Counted from the stretch's first letter, positions 18,235-27,333 are shown. The stretch is 64,000 nucleotides of DNA from Adlercreutzia mucosicola DSM 19490 (GCF_000422625.1 NZ_AUGK01000003.1:114374-178373); one strand, 5' to 3'. Numbers and translations are program-made. The notes: a model not told the origin generated them from the sequence alone.

Positions 18235-18356
18235 TGGACAAAAAACGACGGTTATCGTAGTTTAGAAGGCACGGTGGGGCGCGATCATTGAACGAGACCA
18301 GGGAAAACGCTCGCCGGTCACTTGCCCAGACTACGAGAACCGTCGTTTTTTGTCCA
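18235..18356. repeat. Long-spacer inverted repeat between rlmH and mscL
   Basis: Arms 18235-18260 and 18331-18356 are reverse complements at 25 of 26 positions (left arm begins TGGACAAAAAACGACGGTT) with a 70-nt spacer. Each arm carries an A6/T6 tract, so transcripts from either convergent gene could end here, but the spacer is far longer than in a normal terminator loop. Confidence 0.85.
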
Positions 18357-18419
18357 TAGGAGATGGCGGTAGCTCTTCCGGGAAGCCTCCCTCGTCCGTT
18401 GCGCCGCCGTTCCGCAGCC

Positions 18420-18899
18420 CTATTTCGCCACGACCTCCACGGTCACCGCGGCAGGAGCGGGCAGCTCGGCAGTGCAGTGGGGGCAGCGGGTGGCGCCCAC
18501 GTTGATCTCCTCCAGGCAGAAGGGGCAGGTGGGAGCGTGCTCGATGACCTCCTCGCCTTTGGCGTTCTTGAGGAAGGGCAGCTTCGCCGTGCCGTCTTTC
18601 ATCTTGTTGAAGGCCTTCACGATCATGAACACCACCCAGGCCACAATGAGGAAGTTGATGATGGCGCTGATGAAGGCCCCGAAGTCGATGCCGTTGGCGG
18701 TACCTGCCACGGGGATGGTGAGGCCGGCCACGTCGGTGCCATTGCCCCCGGTGATGAGCTTGATGAGCGGGTTGATGATGTCCTCGGTCAGCGACGTGAC
18801 GATAGCGGTGAACGCCGCGCCGATGATGATGCCGACGGCCATGTCGATCACGTTGCCGCGGTTGATGAATTCCTTGAACTCGGCGAGGAGGCCTTTCAT
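18420..18899 (-). CDS. mscL: Large-conductance mechanosensitive channel with C-terminal zinc ribbon
   Basis: 159 residues from the ATG at 18899, with AGAAGGGA 8 nt upstream. The N-terminal MscL part is standard: [31 protein letters not shown] in TM1, and TM2 followed by AFNKMK. It opens under hypo-osmotic membrane tension. In place of the usual short C-terminal helix it ends with CPFC and CPHC separated by 12 residues, a zinc-ribbon-like tail. Similar tails occur in some other Gram-positive MscL proteins; what it does is unknown. Confidence 0.93.
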   Translation of the reverse strand: MKGLLAEFKEFINRGNVIDMAVGIIIGAAFTAIVTSLTEDIINPLIKLITGGNGTDVAGLTIPVAGTANGIDFGAFISAIINFLIVAWVVFMIVKAFNKMKDGTAKLPFLKNAKGEEVIEHAPTCPFCLEEINVGATRCPHCTAELPAPAAVTVEVVAK

Positions 18900-19014
18900 G
18901 GGCAGTCCCTTCTCGTGTGATGCCTTCTGTCTTGGTATTATCCCGCTCTTTCGCCGCGCGTCTATAGCGTCGTGATAACATGGCCCCAACCGTTTACAAG
19001 GAGTTACGACAACC

Positions 19015-19575
19015 GTGGATACAGCGAAGATTGAAGCAGGCGTGCGCCTGATTTTGGAAGGTATCGGAGAAGACCCCAACCGCGAGGGGCTGCTGGAAAC
19101 GCCCGCGCGCGTGGCCCGTATGTACGAGGAAGTGCTCGGGGGCCTGGAGGAAGACCCGTCGCGCCATTTCGACGTGACCTTTGATGAGGGCCACAGCGAG
19201 ATTGTGCTGGTGGGCGACATCCCCTTCTACAGCATGTGCGAGCACCACTTGGCGCCGTTCTTCGGGCGGGCGCACGTGGCCTACATCCCCGGCGAGGACG
19301 GCCGCATCTGCGGCATCTCGAAGCTGGCCCGGCTCGTGGACGGCTTCGCGAAGCGTCCCCAGGTGCAGGAGCGCCTGACCGGCCAGATCGCCGACACCCT
19401 GGTGGAGGCGCTCAATCCGGCCGGGGTCATCGTGGTCATCGAGGCGGAGCATTTGTGCATGTCCATGCGCGGTGTGAAGAAGCCCGGCGCGAAGACGACG
19501 ACCCGGGCCGTGCGCGGCTGCTTTACAACCGACGCCGACGCCCGCGCCGAAGCGCTGTCGCTGATTTTCCGCTAA
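19015..19575 (+). CDS. folE: GTP cyclohydrolase I
   Basis: 186 residues from a GTG; AAGGAG lies 12 nt upstream. Zinc and active-site motifs are intact: [14 protein letters not shown] (Cys and His ligands), [17 protein letters not shown] and [16 protein letters not shown] with the second Cys ligand. It opens GTP to 7,8-dihydroneopterin triphosphate, the first step to folate or to queuosine-type products. No other folate gene is nearby. Confidence 0.95.
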   Translation: MDTAKIEAGVRLILEGIGEDPNREGLLETPARVARMYEEVLGGLEEDPSRHFDVTFDEGHSEIVLVGDIPFYSMCEHHLAPFFGRAHVAYIPGEDGRICGISKLARLVDGFAKRPQVQERLTGQIADTLVEALNPAGVIVVIEAEHLCMSMRGVKKPGAKTTTRAVRGCFTTDADARAEALSLIFR

Positions 19576-19592
19576 TAGAGAGGAAGTCCCCT

Positions 19593-19868
19593 ATGAAGTG
19601 CGTTATCTCCGTTCTGGGCAAGGACCGTTCCGGTGTCGTTGCCGCCATCGCTGGCGTGCTGGCCGAGTGCGGCGCCAACATCGACGACATCTCCCAGACC
19701 ATTCTGGGTGAGGGCCGCATGTTCTCCATGACCATGATGGTGTCGCTGGACGTGGCCACCGCCGACTTCAACACCGTGCAGGAGCGCCTGGCCGCCACCG
19801 GCGAGAGCCTCGGCATGCAAGTGCTCATCCAGCGCGAGGACGTCTTCCAGGCCATGTACCAGATTTAA
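19593..19868 (+). CDS. ACT-domain protein, UPF0237 type
   Basis: 91 residues, one ACT domain (ISVLGKDRSGVVAAIAGVLA, then NIDDISQTIL). It starts 17 bp after folE with an AGAGAGGAAG site, so it is co-transcribed with folE. UPF0237 proteins usually precede a UPF0210 (PFL-like) gene of about 450 residues; here 426 nt without a gene follow instead. A small-molecule-binding regulatory role is inferred. Confidence 0.88.
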   Translation: MKCVISVLGKDRSGVVAAIAGVLAECGANIDDISQTILGEGRMFSMTMMVSLDVATADFNTVQERLAATGESLGMQVLIQREDVFQAMYQI

Positions 19869-20294
19869 GCGGCGCAAAAGGAGATCCCGTAAGGGAGGGC
19901 TTCGCTTTGTGTTGCGGGCGGTGCTGCTCCGATGCAGACGGGGGGGTGGGCGTAGGCCAATCCGCTCGAATCCGCCGGCAAAGCTGGTGACAAAAACCGG
20001 ATGGGAAATGCGCGTAATTCGACTTATGCAGCAAATTTGCGTCCGCGGGCTGCATGGTGCGGGGCCGATCAGAGGTTCGTGGTGCGTTTGATCTGGGGAA
20101 TTCCAATACGGATGAGGGAAATGCGGTGTTTGGCTGAGATGGGTTTGCTATATATCTCGAAAAACGTGCATTTTTATCCCCCAATCTGTCACCGGCGAAG
20201 TTGTGCGCGAGATGTCTTCGGATAAGCCCGGATTGTGCCGGCTGTAACATGATGTGCGAGTGAAGCGGTTGAGCGGTTGGAGCGCGAGGTTGCT
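19869..20294. other. Gene-free interval before menF, no clear feature
   Basis: 426 nt, less GC-rich than its surroundings. It holds a degenerate direct repeat (CGGATGGGAAATGCG at 19998 and CGGATGAGGGAAATGCG at 20109) and TATATA near 20150 that could be part of a menF promoter. I find no riboswitch, terminator or open frame that I can support. Confidence 0.5.
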
Positions 20295-21581
20295 ATGACG
20301 AAAATCTACACCTGCAATGTGCCCATCGAAGCGGATCTGGTGGATGCCTTTTGCGTGCTGCAGAAAGGCTTTACCGACCAGTTCGTGTACTACGACAAGC
20401 AGCGCGCTTGCCGCTATATGGGGCTTGGCCGCTGCATCGCGCTACCGAGTTTGCGCGAGGTGGAATGCGAGTACGGCAGCGAGGGTGCCGGGACGCACGG
20501 GACAGCCGACGCTGCCGCCCAGCAGCCGCCGGTGTTCTTCTCTTTCAACCGCTTCGACAGCACGAATCCGGCGCCCGCCGACGAGCTGATGGCTTCTTTC
20601 CCCCGACTGCGCTTCATGCTGCCGGAAATCGTGCTCATCGAGAACGAGCGTGGACGCTTTCTCCAGGTGAATTCCTTGGGGCCGGTGTACCCGGGACGCG
20701 TGGCGCGCTTCGAGCGGCTCTGCGCTCAGGCGCCGGCGCGCGAGGCGGTGGCCATCCCGTTCACGCTGGAGCCGGATTCCCGGGCGCAGTGGGACGCCCA
20801 GATGGTCGCGGCTCTGGGGGCCATTGCCGCCGGCCGTGTGTCGAAAGTGGTGCTGTCGCGGCGCAAGCGTCTGACAGCGGCCCATCCCTTCTCATCGAAG
20901 GACCTGCTCGTGAATCTCATCGATGGCGACGGGCGCGGTACGGTGCTGCTGTACCGCTACGCCGATGTGTTCTTCTGCGGCTGCACGCCCGAGCTGCTCG
21001 TGCGCAAGCAGGGCGATCGGGTGGAGTCCATGTGTCTGGCGGGCACCTGCCCGGTGGGCGCCACGCCCGAGGCGTCAGATGCGCTGGCCGCCGCGCTCAT
21101 GGCCGACGGGAAGAACCGCGCCGAGCACGATTACGTGGTGCAGCTGATCCGCGGCGTGCTCGACCGCGTGTGCTACGACGTGGCCGTGCCCGCGGCGCCC
21201 GAGATCATGCGGCTGGCCCACGTGCAGCATCTGTTCACGCCGGCTCGGGCTCGAGTGCTCGCGGGCATCACCCTAGCTGATCTTATGGAAGACTTGCACC
21301 CCACCCCCGCCGTGGCCGGCACCCCGGTGGGCGAGGCGCGCATGCTGCTGCGGGCCATCGAGCCCTACAGCCGCGGATTTTACGCCGGGGCCTGCGGCTT
21401 TGTGGATGCCGCCGGCGATGGTGAGTTCTCCGTGGCCCTGCGCACCGGCGTGTTCGACGGCGAGGGCGGCTGGGTCTACGGTGGCTGCGGCATTGTGGCC
21501 GAGAGCGACCCCGACGCCGAGTACGAGGAAATTGACCTGAAGCTGAAGACCATTCTGTCGGCCTTCGGAAAGGACGCATGA
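20295..21581 (+). CDS. menF: Isochorismate synthase (menaquinone pathway)
   Basis: 428 residues from the ATG at 20295, behind GAGG; an upstream TTG is less likely. The chorismate-binding fold shows SKVVLSRRK, AGTCPVGATPE and the C-terminal GGCGIVAESDPDAEYEEIDL, whose Glu residues hold Mg2+ and chorismate. It isomerises chorismate to isochorismate, the committed step to menaquinone. It overlaps menD by 4 nt (ATGA), so the two are translationally coupled. Confidence 0.92.
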   Translation: MTKIYTCNVPIEADLVDAFCVLQKGFTDQFVYYDKQRACRYMGLGRCIALPSLREVECEYGSEGAGTHGTADAAAQQPPVFFSFNRFDSTNPAPADELMASFPRLRFMLPEIVLIENERGRFLQVNSLGPVYPGRVARFERLCAQAPAREAVAIPFTLEPDSRAQWDAQMVAALGAIAAGRVSKVVLSRRKRLTAAHPFSSKDLLVNLIDGDGRGTVLLYRYADVFFCGCTPELLVRKQGDRVESMCLAGTCPVGATPEASDALAAALMADGKNRAEHDYVVQLIRGVLDRVCYDVAVPAAPEIMRLAHVQHLFTPARARVLAGITLADLMEDLHPTPAVAGTPVGEARMLLRAIEPYSRGFYAGACGFVDAAGDGEFSVALRTGVFDGEGGWVYGGCGIVAESDPDAEYEEIDLKLKTILSAFGKDA

Positions 21582-23800
21582 TGACCCCGACCACCTCCCC
21601 GGCTCTGGCCGCTGCGACCACTCATCAGCAGGATACCGCCCTGTTCGTGGCGGCCTTCTTCGATGAGCTGACCCGCTGGGGCGTGCGCGACGTGGTGGTC
21701 AGCCCCGGATCGCGCTCGACGGCCCTGGCCATGGCGGCCCACGAACTATCCTGTCGCCGCCCCCACGACCTGCGTCTTTTCGTGGATATCGATGAGCGCG
21801 GCGCCTCCTTCCTGGCGCTGGGCATGGCGAAGGCGAGCGGGCGGCCCGTGGCTTTGGTGTGCACGTCGGGTACGGCCCTGGCGAACTACTATCCAGCTGT
21901 CATCGAGGCCTCTACCTCCCGGGTGCCTCTCATTGTGCTGTCGGCCGATCGGCCGCCGCAGCTGCAAGGGCTCGGCGCCCCCCAGACCACCGACCAGCTG
22001 AAGGCCTACGGCGATCACGTGCGTGCCTTCCGCGCCATGCCCTTGCCGGCTGGCCGCGACCGCGATATCGCCTTTGCGCGCCAGGCGGCCCGCGAGGCGG
22101 TGCTGGCGGCCCTCGGTCCCTCGGCCACCGTGGCCGACGACCTGGCTGCGGGCGGTCTGCGATCCGGCCTTGACAACTTCGGCGAGCTGGCGAACTACGA
22201 CCCGAACCTCCAGGTTGCCGCGCGGGCCTCAGGTCACTACGCCGGTCCCGTGCACCTGAACTTTCCCCTGGCCGCGCCCTTGAAGCCCGATTTCCCCGGC
22301 GCCGATATGCAGGCAGTGCTGCGCGGCGCACGCGACTGCTTCTCGCTGGGGGCCCGGGCGGTCATGCCCGCGCGCCGCAAGGGCGATGACGCGGTGTCGC
22401 TGACCGTGGGACCGCTGTTCGGTTCCACCGGCCAGCTGTCGGCTGCCAGTGTGGCCGCCATCGAAGAGGCCCTGCGCAAGCGTCCCGCCCTCGTGCTCGT
22501 GGGCGAGGGGGCTTGCGAGACTTTGGCCGAGGCCGAGGAGATCGTGGCCTGGGCGCGCCGCTGGTCGTTTCCGCTTTTGGCCGACCCGCTCTCGGGTTTG
22601 CGCTCGCTCGACGAGCCGCTCGTCATCGACAACTACGACAACCTCTGCCGCCGCGCCAGCTGCCCGGCCCCCGAGGTGGTCATCCGCTTCGGCCGCTATC
22701 CCGTGTCGAAGGCCGCCACGGCCTTCCTTGAGAAGGCGCGTCCGCTGTCCATCGTGGTGGATGTGGCCGAAACACGCGACTTCAACCTGGCTACCGACGT
22801 GTTCGTGGGCACCACGCCCCTCGGTTTCGTGCGCAGCTCTTGGCACGGCGAGGGCCGCAAGGTGCAGCGGAACTTCGCCGAGGCCTGGGTGGCCGCCAAC
22901 GACGAGGCGCGCCTGCGGGTGCTCGCGGTGGAGAAGGCCGGCGAGGTGGAGGGCGCCTATGTGCGCGCTCTGCTGGAGCTGATTCCCGAGGGGTCGTGCC
23001 TGTTCTCGGCCAACTCCATGCCCATTCGCGCTCTGGACACGTTCTATCTGAAGGATGGAAAGCCCATCGCGGTAATGGCGAATCGGGGCCAGAACGGCAT
23101 CGACGGCGTGGTGTCCACGGCTTTGGGCGTGGCCCAGCACTTCGCTCAGACGACGTTTCTCACCGGTGATTTCACGTTGCTGCACGACCTGAATGCCTTG
23201 GCGCTCCAGCGCGAGATTAAGCAGATGCACAAGAGCGCTGCGGAAGGGGAGGCCGCGGTGCCCGCGGCAAACATCGCGGAGGCCGAGAGCGCCGCGGCAT
23301 GCCCCTCGGCCGTGCCGTCGGCCCGCGCCGCAGGTGCCTTCGCACCGCGTCGCGGGGCCCATGCGGCGCCCGACCCCGATGCCACGGTGGCCTTCGACCC
23401 TATCGCCGATGTCACGCTGGCCGGTGACGGGACCATGGATGTCGGAGCCGTCGCTGCTCCTGTTGCCGTTGACGAGGGATCCCTGCTCGACGATGGCGAG
23501 CCCGAGGCGACCGTGCCGTCCATCGTCGTTGTGCTTCTGAACAACAACGGCGGAGCCATCTTCGACATGTTGCCCCAAGCTTCCGACGATCCCTACTTCG
23601 AGCGTCTGTTCCTGGCGCCCCAGGACGTGGATTTCCAGGCAGCTGCCGATGCCTTTATGGTGCCCTCGGCCCGGGTGACCTCGGTGCGGGACTTTCGTGA
23701 GGCCTATGCGGGTTTCTTGGGACACCCGGGCATCAGCCTCATCGAAGTCGCCCTGCCCCTGCGCGGTGTGCGCGACCGCTACGCTCCCTACCAGGCCTAG
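21578..23800 (+). CDS. menD: SEPHCHC synthase MenD with a large internal insertion
   Basis: 740 residues; MenD is normally about 550-580. N-terminal ThDP-enzyme features are normal (VVVSPGSRSTALAMAAHEL, ERGASFLALGMAKASG, CTSGTALANYYPAVIEA). The C-terminal ThDP half has RGQNGIDGVVSTALG, then GDFTLLHDLNAL, but the expected next segment VVVLLNNNGGAIFDMLP comes only about 95 residues later. Between them (about 550-645) is a low-complexity stretch rich in Ala, Asp and Pro. The insertion falls inside the ThDP/Mg2+-binding region, so it must loop out if the enzyme works. The frame is intact and the genes on either side are coupled, so I read it as functional. It adds 2-oxoglutarate-derived succinyl-ThDP to isochorismate. 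Confidence 0.92.
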   Translation: MMTPTTSPALAAATTHQQDTALFVAAFFDELTRWGVRDVVVSPGSRSTALAMAAHELSCRRPHDLRLFVDIDERGASFLALGMAKASGRPVALVCTSGTALANYYPAVIEASTSRVPLIVLSADRPPQLQGLGAPQTTDQLKAYGDHVRAFRAMPLPAGRDRDIAFARQAAREAVLAALGPSATVADDLAAGGLRSGLDNFGELANYDPNLQVAARASGHYAGPVHLNFPLAAPLKPDFPGADMQAVLRGARDCFSLGARAVMPARRKGDDAVSLTVGPLFGSTGQLSAASVAAIEEALRKRPALVLVGEGACETLAEAEEIVAWARRWSFPLLADPLSGLRSLDEPLVIDNYDNLCRRASCPAPEVVIRFGRYPVSKAATAFLEKARPLSIVVDVAETRDFNLATDVFVGTTPLGFVRSSWHGEGRKVQRNFAEAWVAANDEARLRVLAVEKAGEVEGAYVRALLELIPEGSCLFSANSMPIRALDTFYLKDGKPIAVMANRGQNGIDGVVSTALGVAQHFAQTTFLTGDFTLLHDLNALALQREIKQMHKSAAEGEAAVPAANIAEAESAAACPSAVPSARAAGAFAPRRGAHAAPDPDATVAFDPIADVTLAGDGTMDVGAVAAPVAVDEGSLLDDGEPEATVPSIVVVLLNNNGGAIFDMLPQASDDPYFERLFLAPQDVDFQAAADAFMVPSARVTSVRDFREAYAGFLGHPGISLIEVALPLRGVRDRYAPYQA

Positions 23801-23830
23801 GCGGCCGCAATACGGGAGGAGGAGAGCGCT

Positions 23831-24823
23831 GTGCCAGAAGAGCGGCGGAAGATGCCGATAGCCGGGCTGAGCTGGCGGAAGACGCCGATCGCAGGGCGGC
23901 CGGAGAAGACTCCGGTAATTCTGCTGCACGGGTTCGCCCAAACCCCCGCATCGTGGAATGGGATCGCGTCGGTCCTCCAGGAGCAGGTTCGGCGCACCTA
24001 TGCCCCGAACCTGTTTGAGCCAGAGAGTGGCCTTGCCCTTCGTGCGTGCGACTGCGGGGAAGAGTTGACGGCGACTGGCGACGCGGCTTGCGACCGATCC
24101 GGCAGCCCAACGGGTGATCTGGTCGCCGACCCGGCTTGTGACGTCGCCGCCAGTCCGACCAGCGATCCGGCCGACCATCCGATCGCCGACCCCCTCGCTT
24201 CGCTGGGGGCGGTGTGCGACCGCGTGGCCGCCATTGTGCACCTGGTGGCACGGGCGGAAGGAGTCCCGGTGCTCGTCGGCTACTCCATGGGCGGCCGTAT
24301 TGCCGCCGAGACCCTCGTGCGTCACCCCGACCTTCCCCTGGTCGGTCTTGTGCTGGAAAGTGCCGGTTTGGGGCCGACCGACGAGGCTGCCCGCGCCGTG
24401 CTGGCGCGTCGCAACGGGGAATGGGCCGCACGGCTGCGCGATGAGGGGGTCGCGGCCTTCATGGACTGGTGGGAGACACTGCCCCTGTTCGCCACCCAGC
24501 GCGACCTGCCCCCGGTTGCCCGCGCCGCCATCCGCGCCGAGCGCGAGGCCCACGACGCTGAGTCCCTTGCCCGCTCCCTGGAAGCCTGGGGCGCTCACCA
24601 TCAGGCTGCTGAGGCCGAAACCCTGGCCGCCCTGGTCGCCGTTCGCCAGGCCGGCCTTCCCGTGCGCTACCTGGCCGGCGCTTGCGATGCCAAGTACGCC
24701 GCGATGGCCGATCGCGTGCGCGCTGTCGGTCTTCCCGTTGTCCTCATCCCGCTGGCTGGCCACAACACACATCTCGAGCAACCTGAGGCCTTTCTTCGTG
24801 GACTTGGCCCATTTCTGGCTTAG
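23831..24823 (+). CDS. menH: Alpha/beta hydrolase, probable SHCHC synthase MenH
   Basis: 330 residues from a GTG behind GGGAGGAGGAG. The fold is shown by ILLHGFAQTPASWNG (oxyanion region), the nucleophile elbow VGYSMGGR (Ser about 151) and GHNTHLEQP (catalytic His about 310). MenH removes pyruvate from SEPHCHC. The call rests on these motifs and on its place directly after menD. About 55 residues near 70-125 (repeated Asp-Pro units such as ADPACD, TSDPAD, IADP) are an insertion, since MenH is usually about 250-270 residues. menA, menB, menC and menE are not in the window. Confidence 0.8.
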   Translation: MPEERRKMPIAGLSWRKTPIAGRPEKTPVILLHGFAQTPASWNGIASVLQEQVRRTYAPNLFEPESGLALRACDCGEELTATGDAACDRSGSPTGDLVADPACDVAASPTSDPADHPIADPLASLGAVCDRVAAIVHLVARAEGVPVLVGYSMGGRIAAETLVRHPDLPLVGLVLESAGLGPTDEAARAVLARRNGEWAARLRDEGVAAFMDWWETLPLFATQRDLPPVARAAIRAEREAHDAESLARSLEAWGAHHQAAEAETLAALVAVRQAGLPVRYLAGACDAKYAAMADRVRAVGLPVVLIPLAGHNTHLEQPEAFLRGLGPFLA

Positions 24824-24828
24824 AAAGA

Positions 24829-24945
24829 ACGGTTTGGGGGACAAAACGCCCGAAAATCCAGCAAAACAAGGGGCAAAAACCGTCGCTTCGCTCCAAAACC
24901 CCAGGTCCCACTACTTCGAACTGAAGCCTTCGTCCCCCAAACCGT
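24829..24945. repeat. Long-spacer inverted repeat after menH
   Basis: Arms 24829-24842 (ACGGTTTGGGGGAC) and 24932-24945 (GTCCCCCAAACCGT) are perfect over 14 bp with an 89-nt spacer; weaker pairing extends about 10 nt further out (CTTAGAA against TTCCAAG). A third AACCGTCG lies inside the spacer at about 24889. It begins five bases after the menH stop. Confidence 0.75.
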
Positions 24946-25028
24946 CGATTCCAAGCCAAAAACGCGCTGGCGGACATTTCGATAAATTATGACCTGCAAA
25001 CTTTCTTTATTGTGCTAAAGTAGCGGCC

Positions 25029-25307
25029 ATGAATTTCGTGCAGGGACATAAAAGCGGCATGGACGACGCGGCGCTGGCCGTGGCGAGCCAGCATATCGCC
25101 CAGCAGTCGTGCGGCGCGGTGGCCTGCGCTCTCATGAGCGCGCATAAGGCCGCCCAGTGTTGCACCGAGTCGGTCGAGCGTGCCCTGACTAGTGCGCACA
25201 AGGCCGCCCAGTGTATCGCCGAGGCCGCCCGCGCTGTGGCCAGCCAGCACTTGGCCCAGCAGTCCCCGCGCGAGATCTCCCCACAATTTGAGTTTCGATA
25301 CCTTTAG
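25029..25307 (+). CDS. Small Ala/Gln/His-rich protein with internal repeats
   Basis: 92 residues, no family recognised. It is built as a mirrored set of helical repeats: AVASQHIAQQS and AVASQHLAQQS at the ends, and ALMSAHKAAQCCTE and ALTSAHKAAQCIAE between. The DNA repeats too, but third positions differ, which suggests selection on the protein. Cysteines sit at equivalent places in the inner repeats. There is no ribosome-binding site; CTGCAA (24994) 16 nt from TAAAGT (25016) would put the transcription start almost at the ATG, so a leaderless message is possible. An amphipathic coiled bundle is the likely shape. An opposite-strand frame of 107 residues covers the same DNA and cannot be fully excluded. 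Confidence 0.5.
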   Translation: MNFVQGHKSGMDDAALAVASQHIAQQSCGAVACALMSAHKAAQCCTESVERALTSAHKAAQCIAEAARAVASQHLAQQSPREISPQFEFRYL

Positions 25308-25364
25308 CACACGGGTTTTCGCCCGTGGCTATTTTTTTGTAGCCACAGGCGAAAAGTCGTGTGC
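25307..25364 (+). terminator. Strong hairpin after the small repetitive gene
   Basis: Arms 25307-25331 and 25340-25364 pair at 22 of 25 positions (left arm GCACACGGGTTTTCGCCCGT and on), loop of eight mostly T. It starts at the stop codon of the small gene and lies 92 nt before the symporter ATG, so it may end the first transcript or attenuate the second. The T-run is in the loop, not after the stem, which is atypical for an intrinsic terminator. Confidence 0.6.
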
Positions 25365-25456
25365 GGAATTGGTGCGGGCCGCAGGGCGCGCGAAACTCGC
25401 GCCGTCGGGGGAAAGCGACGGTGGGCAGGAAAAGCACGACGAGAAAGAAGAAAAAG

Positions 25457-27037
25457 ATGATCGCGAAAATTCTTCTAGTAGTGGCCTTTGTCGCCGTTGC
25501 GGTGGCCGTGGGCATCTACTGCCGACGTCATACCGGTACGGTTGACGGCTTTATCTTGGGCGGCCGCAACGTGGGCCCGTGGATGAGCGCTTTCGCCTAC
25601 GGCACCAGCTATTTTTCGGCCGTGGTGTTCGTGGGCTATGCTGGACAATTCGGCTTCAAGTACGGCCTGTCGGCCACCTGGGCTGGCATCGGCAACGCCA
25701 TTTTGGGATCGCTGCTCGCCTGGTGGATCTTAGGCCCGCGCACCCGCGAGATCACTCATCGCCTGAAAGCCGCCACCATGCCGGAGTTCTTCGGGAAGCG
25801 CTACGATTCCCGGGCGCTGCGCATTGCGGCGGCGGCCATCATCTTCGTGTTCCTCATTCCCTATACGGCCAGCGTGTACAATGGTTTGTCGCGCCTGTTC
25901 GGCATGGCCTTCGCCCTGCCCTATGACGCCTGCGTGATCGGGATGGCCGTGGTCACCTGCCTCTATGTGGTGCTCGGTGGTTACATGGCTACGGTGATGA
26001 ACGACTTCATCCAAGGCATCGTGATGCTGCTCGGCATTATCGCGGTTATCGTGGCGGTCATTCTGAACAACGGCGGCTTTTCCGAGGCCATTATCAGTCT
26101 GTCGCAAATCCCCGCCGAGGGTACGGCTATGCAAGGGCCTTTCATCAGCTTCTTCGGGCCCGATCTGTTCAACCTGCTCGGTGTGGTTATCCTTACCTCG
26201 CTCGGTACCTGGGGCCTGCCGCAGATGGTACAGAAGTTCTACGCCATCAAGACGGGTCCCGCCATTAAGCAGGGCGCCATCATCTCCACGGTGTTCGCGT
26301 TTGTCGTGGCGGGCGGCTCCTACTTCCTCGGCGGCTTCGGGCGCCTCTACGAGGGCCAGATCGAGTACGCGGCCAACGGCACGCCGGTTTACGACTCCAT
26401 CATTCCTACCATGCTGTCAACCCTGCCTGATGTGCTTATCGGCCTGGTGATCGTGCTGGTGCTGTCAGCGTCCATGTCCACGCTGTCGTCGCTCGTGCTC
26501 ACGTCGTCGTCCACGCTCACCATCGACCTCATCAAGGGCAATCTCATCAAGAATATGTCCGAGAAGCAGCAGCTGACCTGGATGCGCGGCCTGTTGGTGG
26601 TGTTCATCGCCATTTCGGCGGTTATCGCGCTGTTCCAGTACCATTCCAGTATCGTGTTCATCGCCCAGCTGATGGGCTACTCCTGGGGCGCGCTGGCCGG
26701 CTCGTTCCTCGGCCCCTTCCTGTGGGGCCTGTACTCGGGCCGCATCTCGAAGGCGGCCGTGTGGTGCTCGTTCGCTGTGGGCGTGGGCCTGACCGCGGTG
26801 AACATGGGCCTGGGGCTGTTCGGTGGCACGCCGCTTATCGCGAGTCCCATCAACTGCGGCGCGCTGTGCATGCTGATCTCCCTGGCCATCGTGCCGGTGG
26901 TGAGTTTGTTCACGCCAGCGGTGCCGTTCCAGATCAAGCCGCCCACGCCCGATGGCGCCATCGATCGCGAGTACGACCGCGAACTGGCGCAGGAGGAGCT
27001 CGCCAGCGCCCAGGTGGGTGCTGCAACTGACGTGTAG
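25457..27037 (+). CDS. Sodium:solute symporter (SSF family)
   Basis: 526 residues from the ATG at 25457, chosen because the membrane part starts immediately after; the site before it is only AG-rich (GAGAAAGAAG). About 13 helices. SSF traits include DGFILGGRNVGPW after the first helix, YGTSYFSAVVFVGYAG with Na+-site Ser/Ala residues, and the late SASMSTLSSLVLTSSS stretch of the second Na+ site. GTWGLPQMVQKFYA is typical of the proline/pantothenate-like group. The solute is not predictable. Confidence 0.9.
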   Translation: MIAKILLVVAFVAVAVAVGIYCRRHTGTVDGFILGGRNVGPWMSAFAYGTSYFSAVVFVGYAGQFGFKYGLSATWAGIGNAILGSLLAWWILGPRTREITHRLKAATMPEFFGKRYDSRALRIAAAAIIFVFLIPYTASVYNGLSRLFGMAFALPYDACVIGMAVVTCLYVVLGGYMATVMNDFIQGIVMLLGIIAVIVAVILNNGGFSEAIISLSQIPAEGTAMQGPFISFFGPDLFNLLGVVILTSLGTWGLPQMVQKFYAIKTGPAIKQGAIISTVFAFVVAGGSYFLGGFGRLYEGQIEYAANGTPVYDSIIPTMLSTLPDVLIGLVIVLVLSASMSTLSSLVLTSSSTLTIDLIKGNLIKNMSEKQQLTWMRGLLVVFIAISAVIALFQYHSSIVFIAQLMGYSWGALAGSFLGPFLWGLYSGRISKAAVWCSFAVGVGLTAVNMGLGLFGGTPLIASPINCGALCMLISLAIVPVVSLFTPAVPFQIKPPTPDGAIDREYDRELAQEELASAQVGAATDV

Positions 27038-27109
27038 GGACGCGCCGCCGCCACGGCACCGTTTACCGCAAGCGTGCAGGAGGTGCGCTGCCTCGGGGCC
27101 GCCTTTCGC

Positions 27110-27333
27110 GGGAACCAAAGCGCCTTTTAGCGACACCTCTTCCCGGATTATTGACACAAAAGCCCGCTTTGGTTCCCTCACCGCCTTTTTGGGCGCTTAT
27201 AGGGGAAAGTTGACCTGGTGTTTTGCTGAGTTTCGGAAGCAAAGTGCTCTTTTGGGGCATACTCGGGGGAACCAAACCGGGGTTTTGTGACAGTTTTCTT
27301 CTGTGCCGTGTCGCGAATGCCCACTTTGGTCCC
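27110..27333. repeat. GGGAACCAAA inverted-repeat cluster I
   Basis: Four copies of an approximately 26-nt element whose core is GGGAACCAAA: forward at 27110 and 27267, reverse at 27168-27177 and (one base short) 27325-27333. Downstream of the core a second block, close to GTTTTGTGACA, is also conserved. The first pair is a perfect 13-bp inversion (GGGAACCAAAGCG) with a 42-nt gap. The 481-nt gap between the symporter and the NhaC gene holds nothing else clear, apart from TATACT at 27448 as a possible -10 box. Confidence 0.75.

Noticed and set aside
18261..18330. Spacer of the 18.2-kb inverted repeat as an invertible promoter
   Set aside because: No promoter-like boxes inside and both neighbours converge on it, so inversion would have no obvious effect.
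19869..20294. Riboswitch before menF
   Set aside because: No known aptamer core or terminator/antiterminator pair could be traced.
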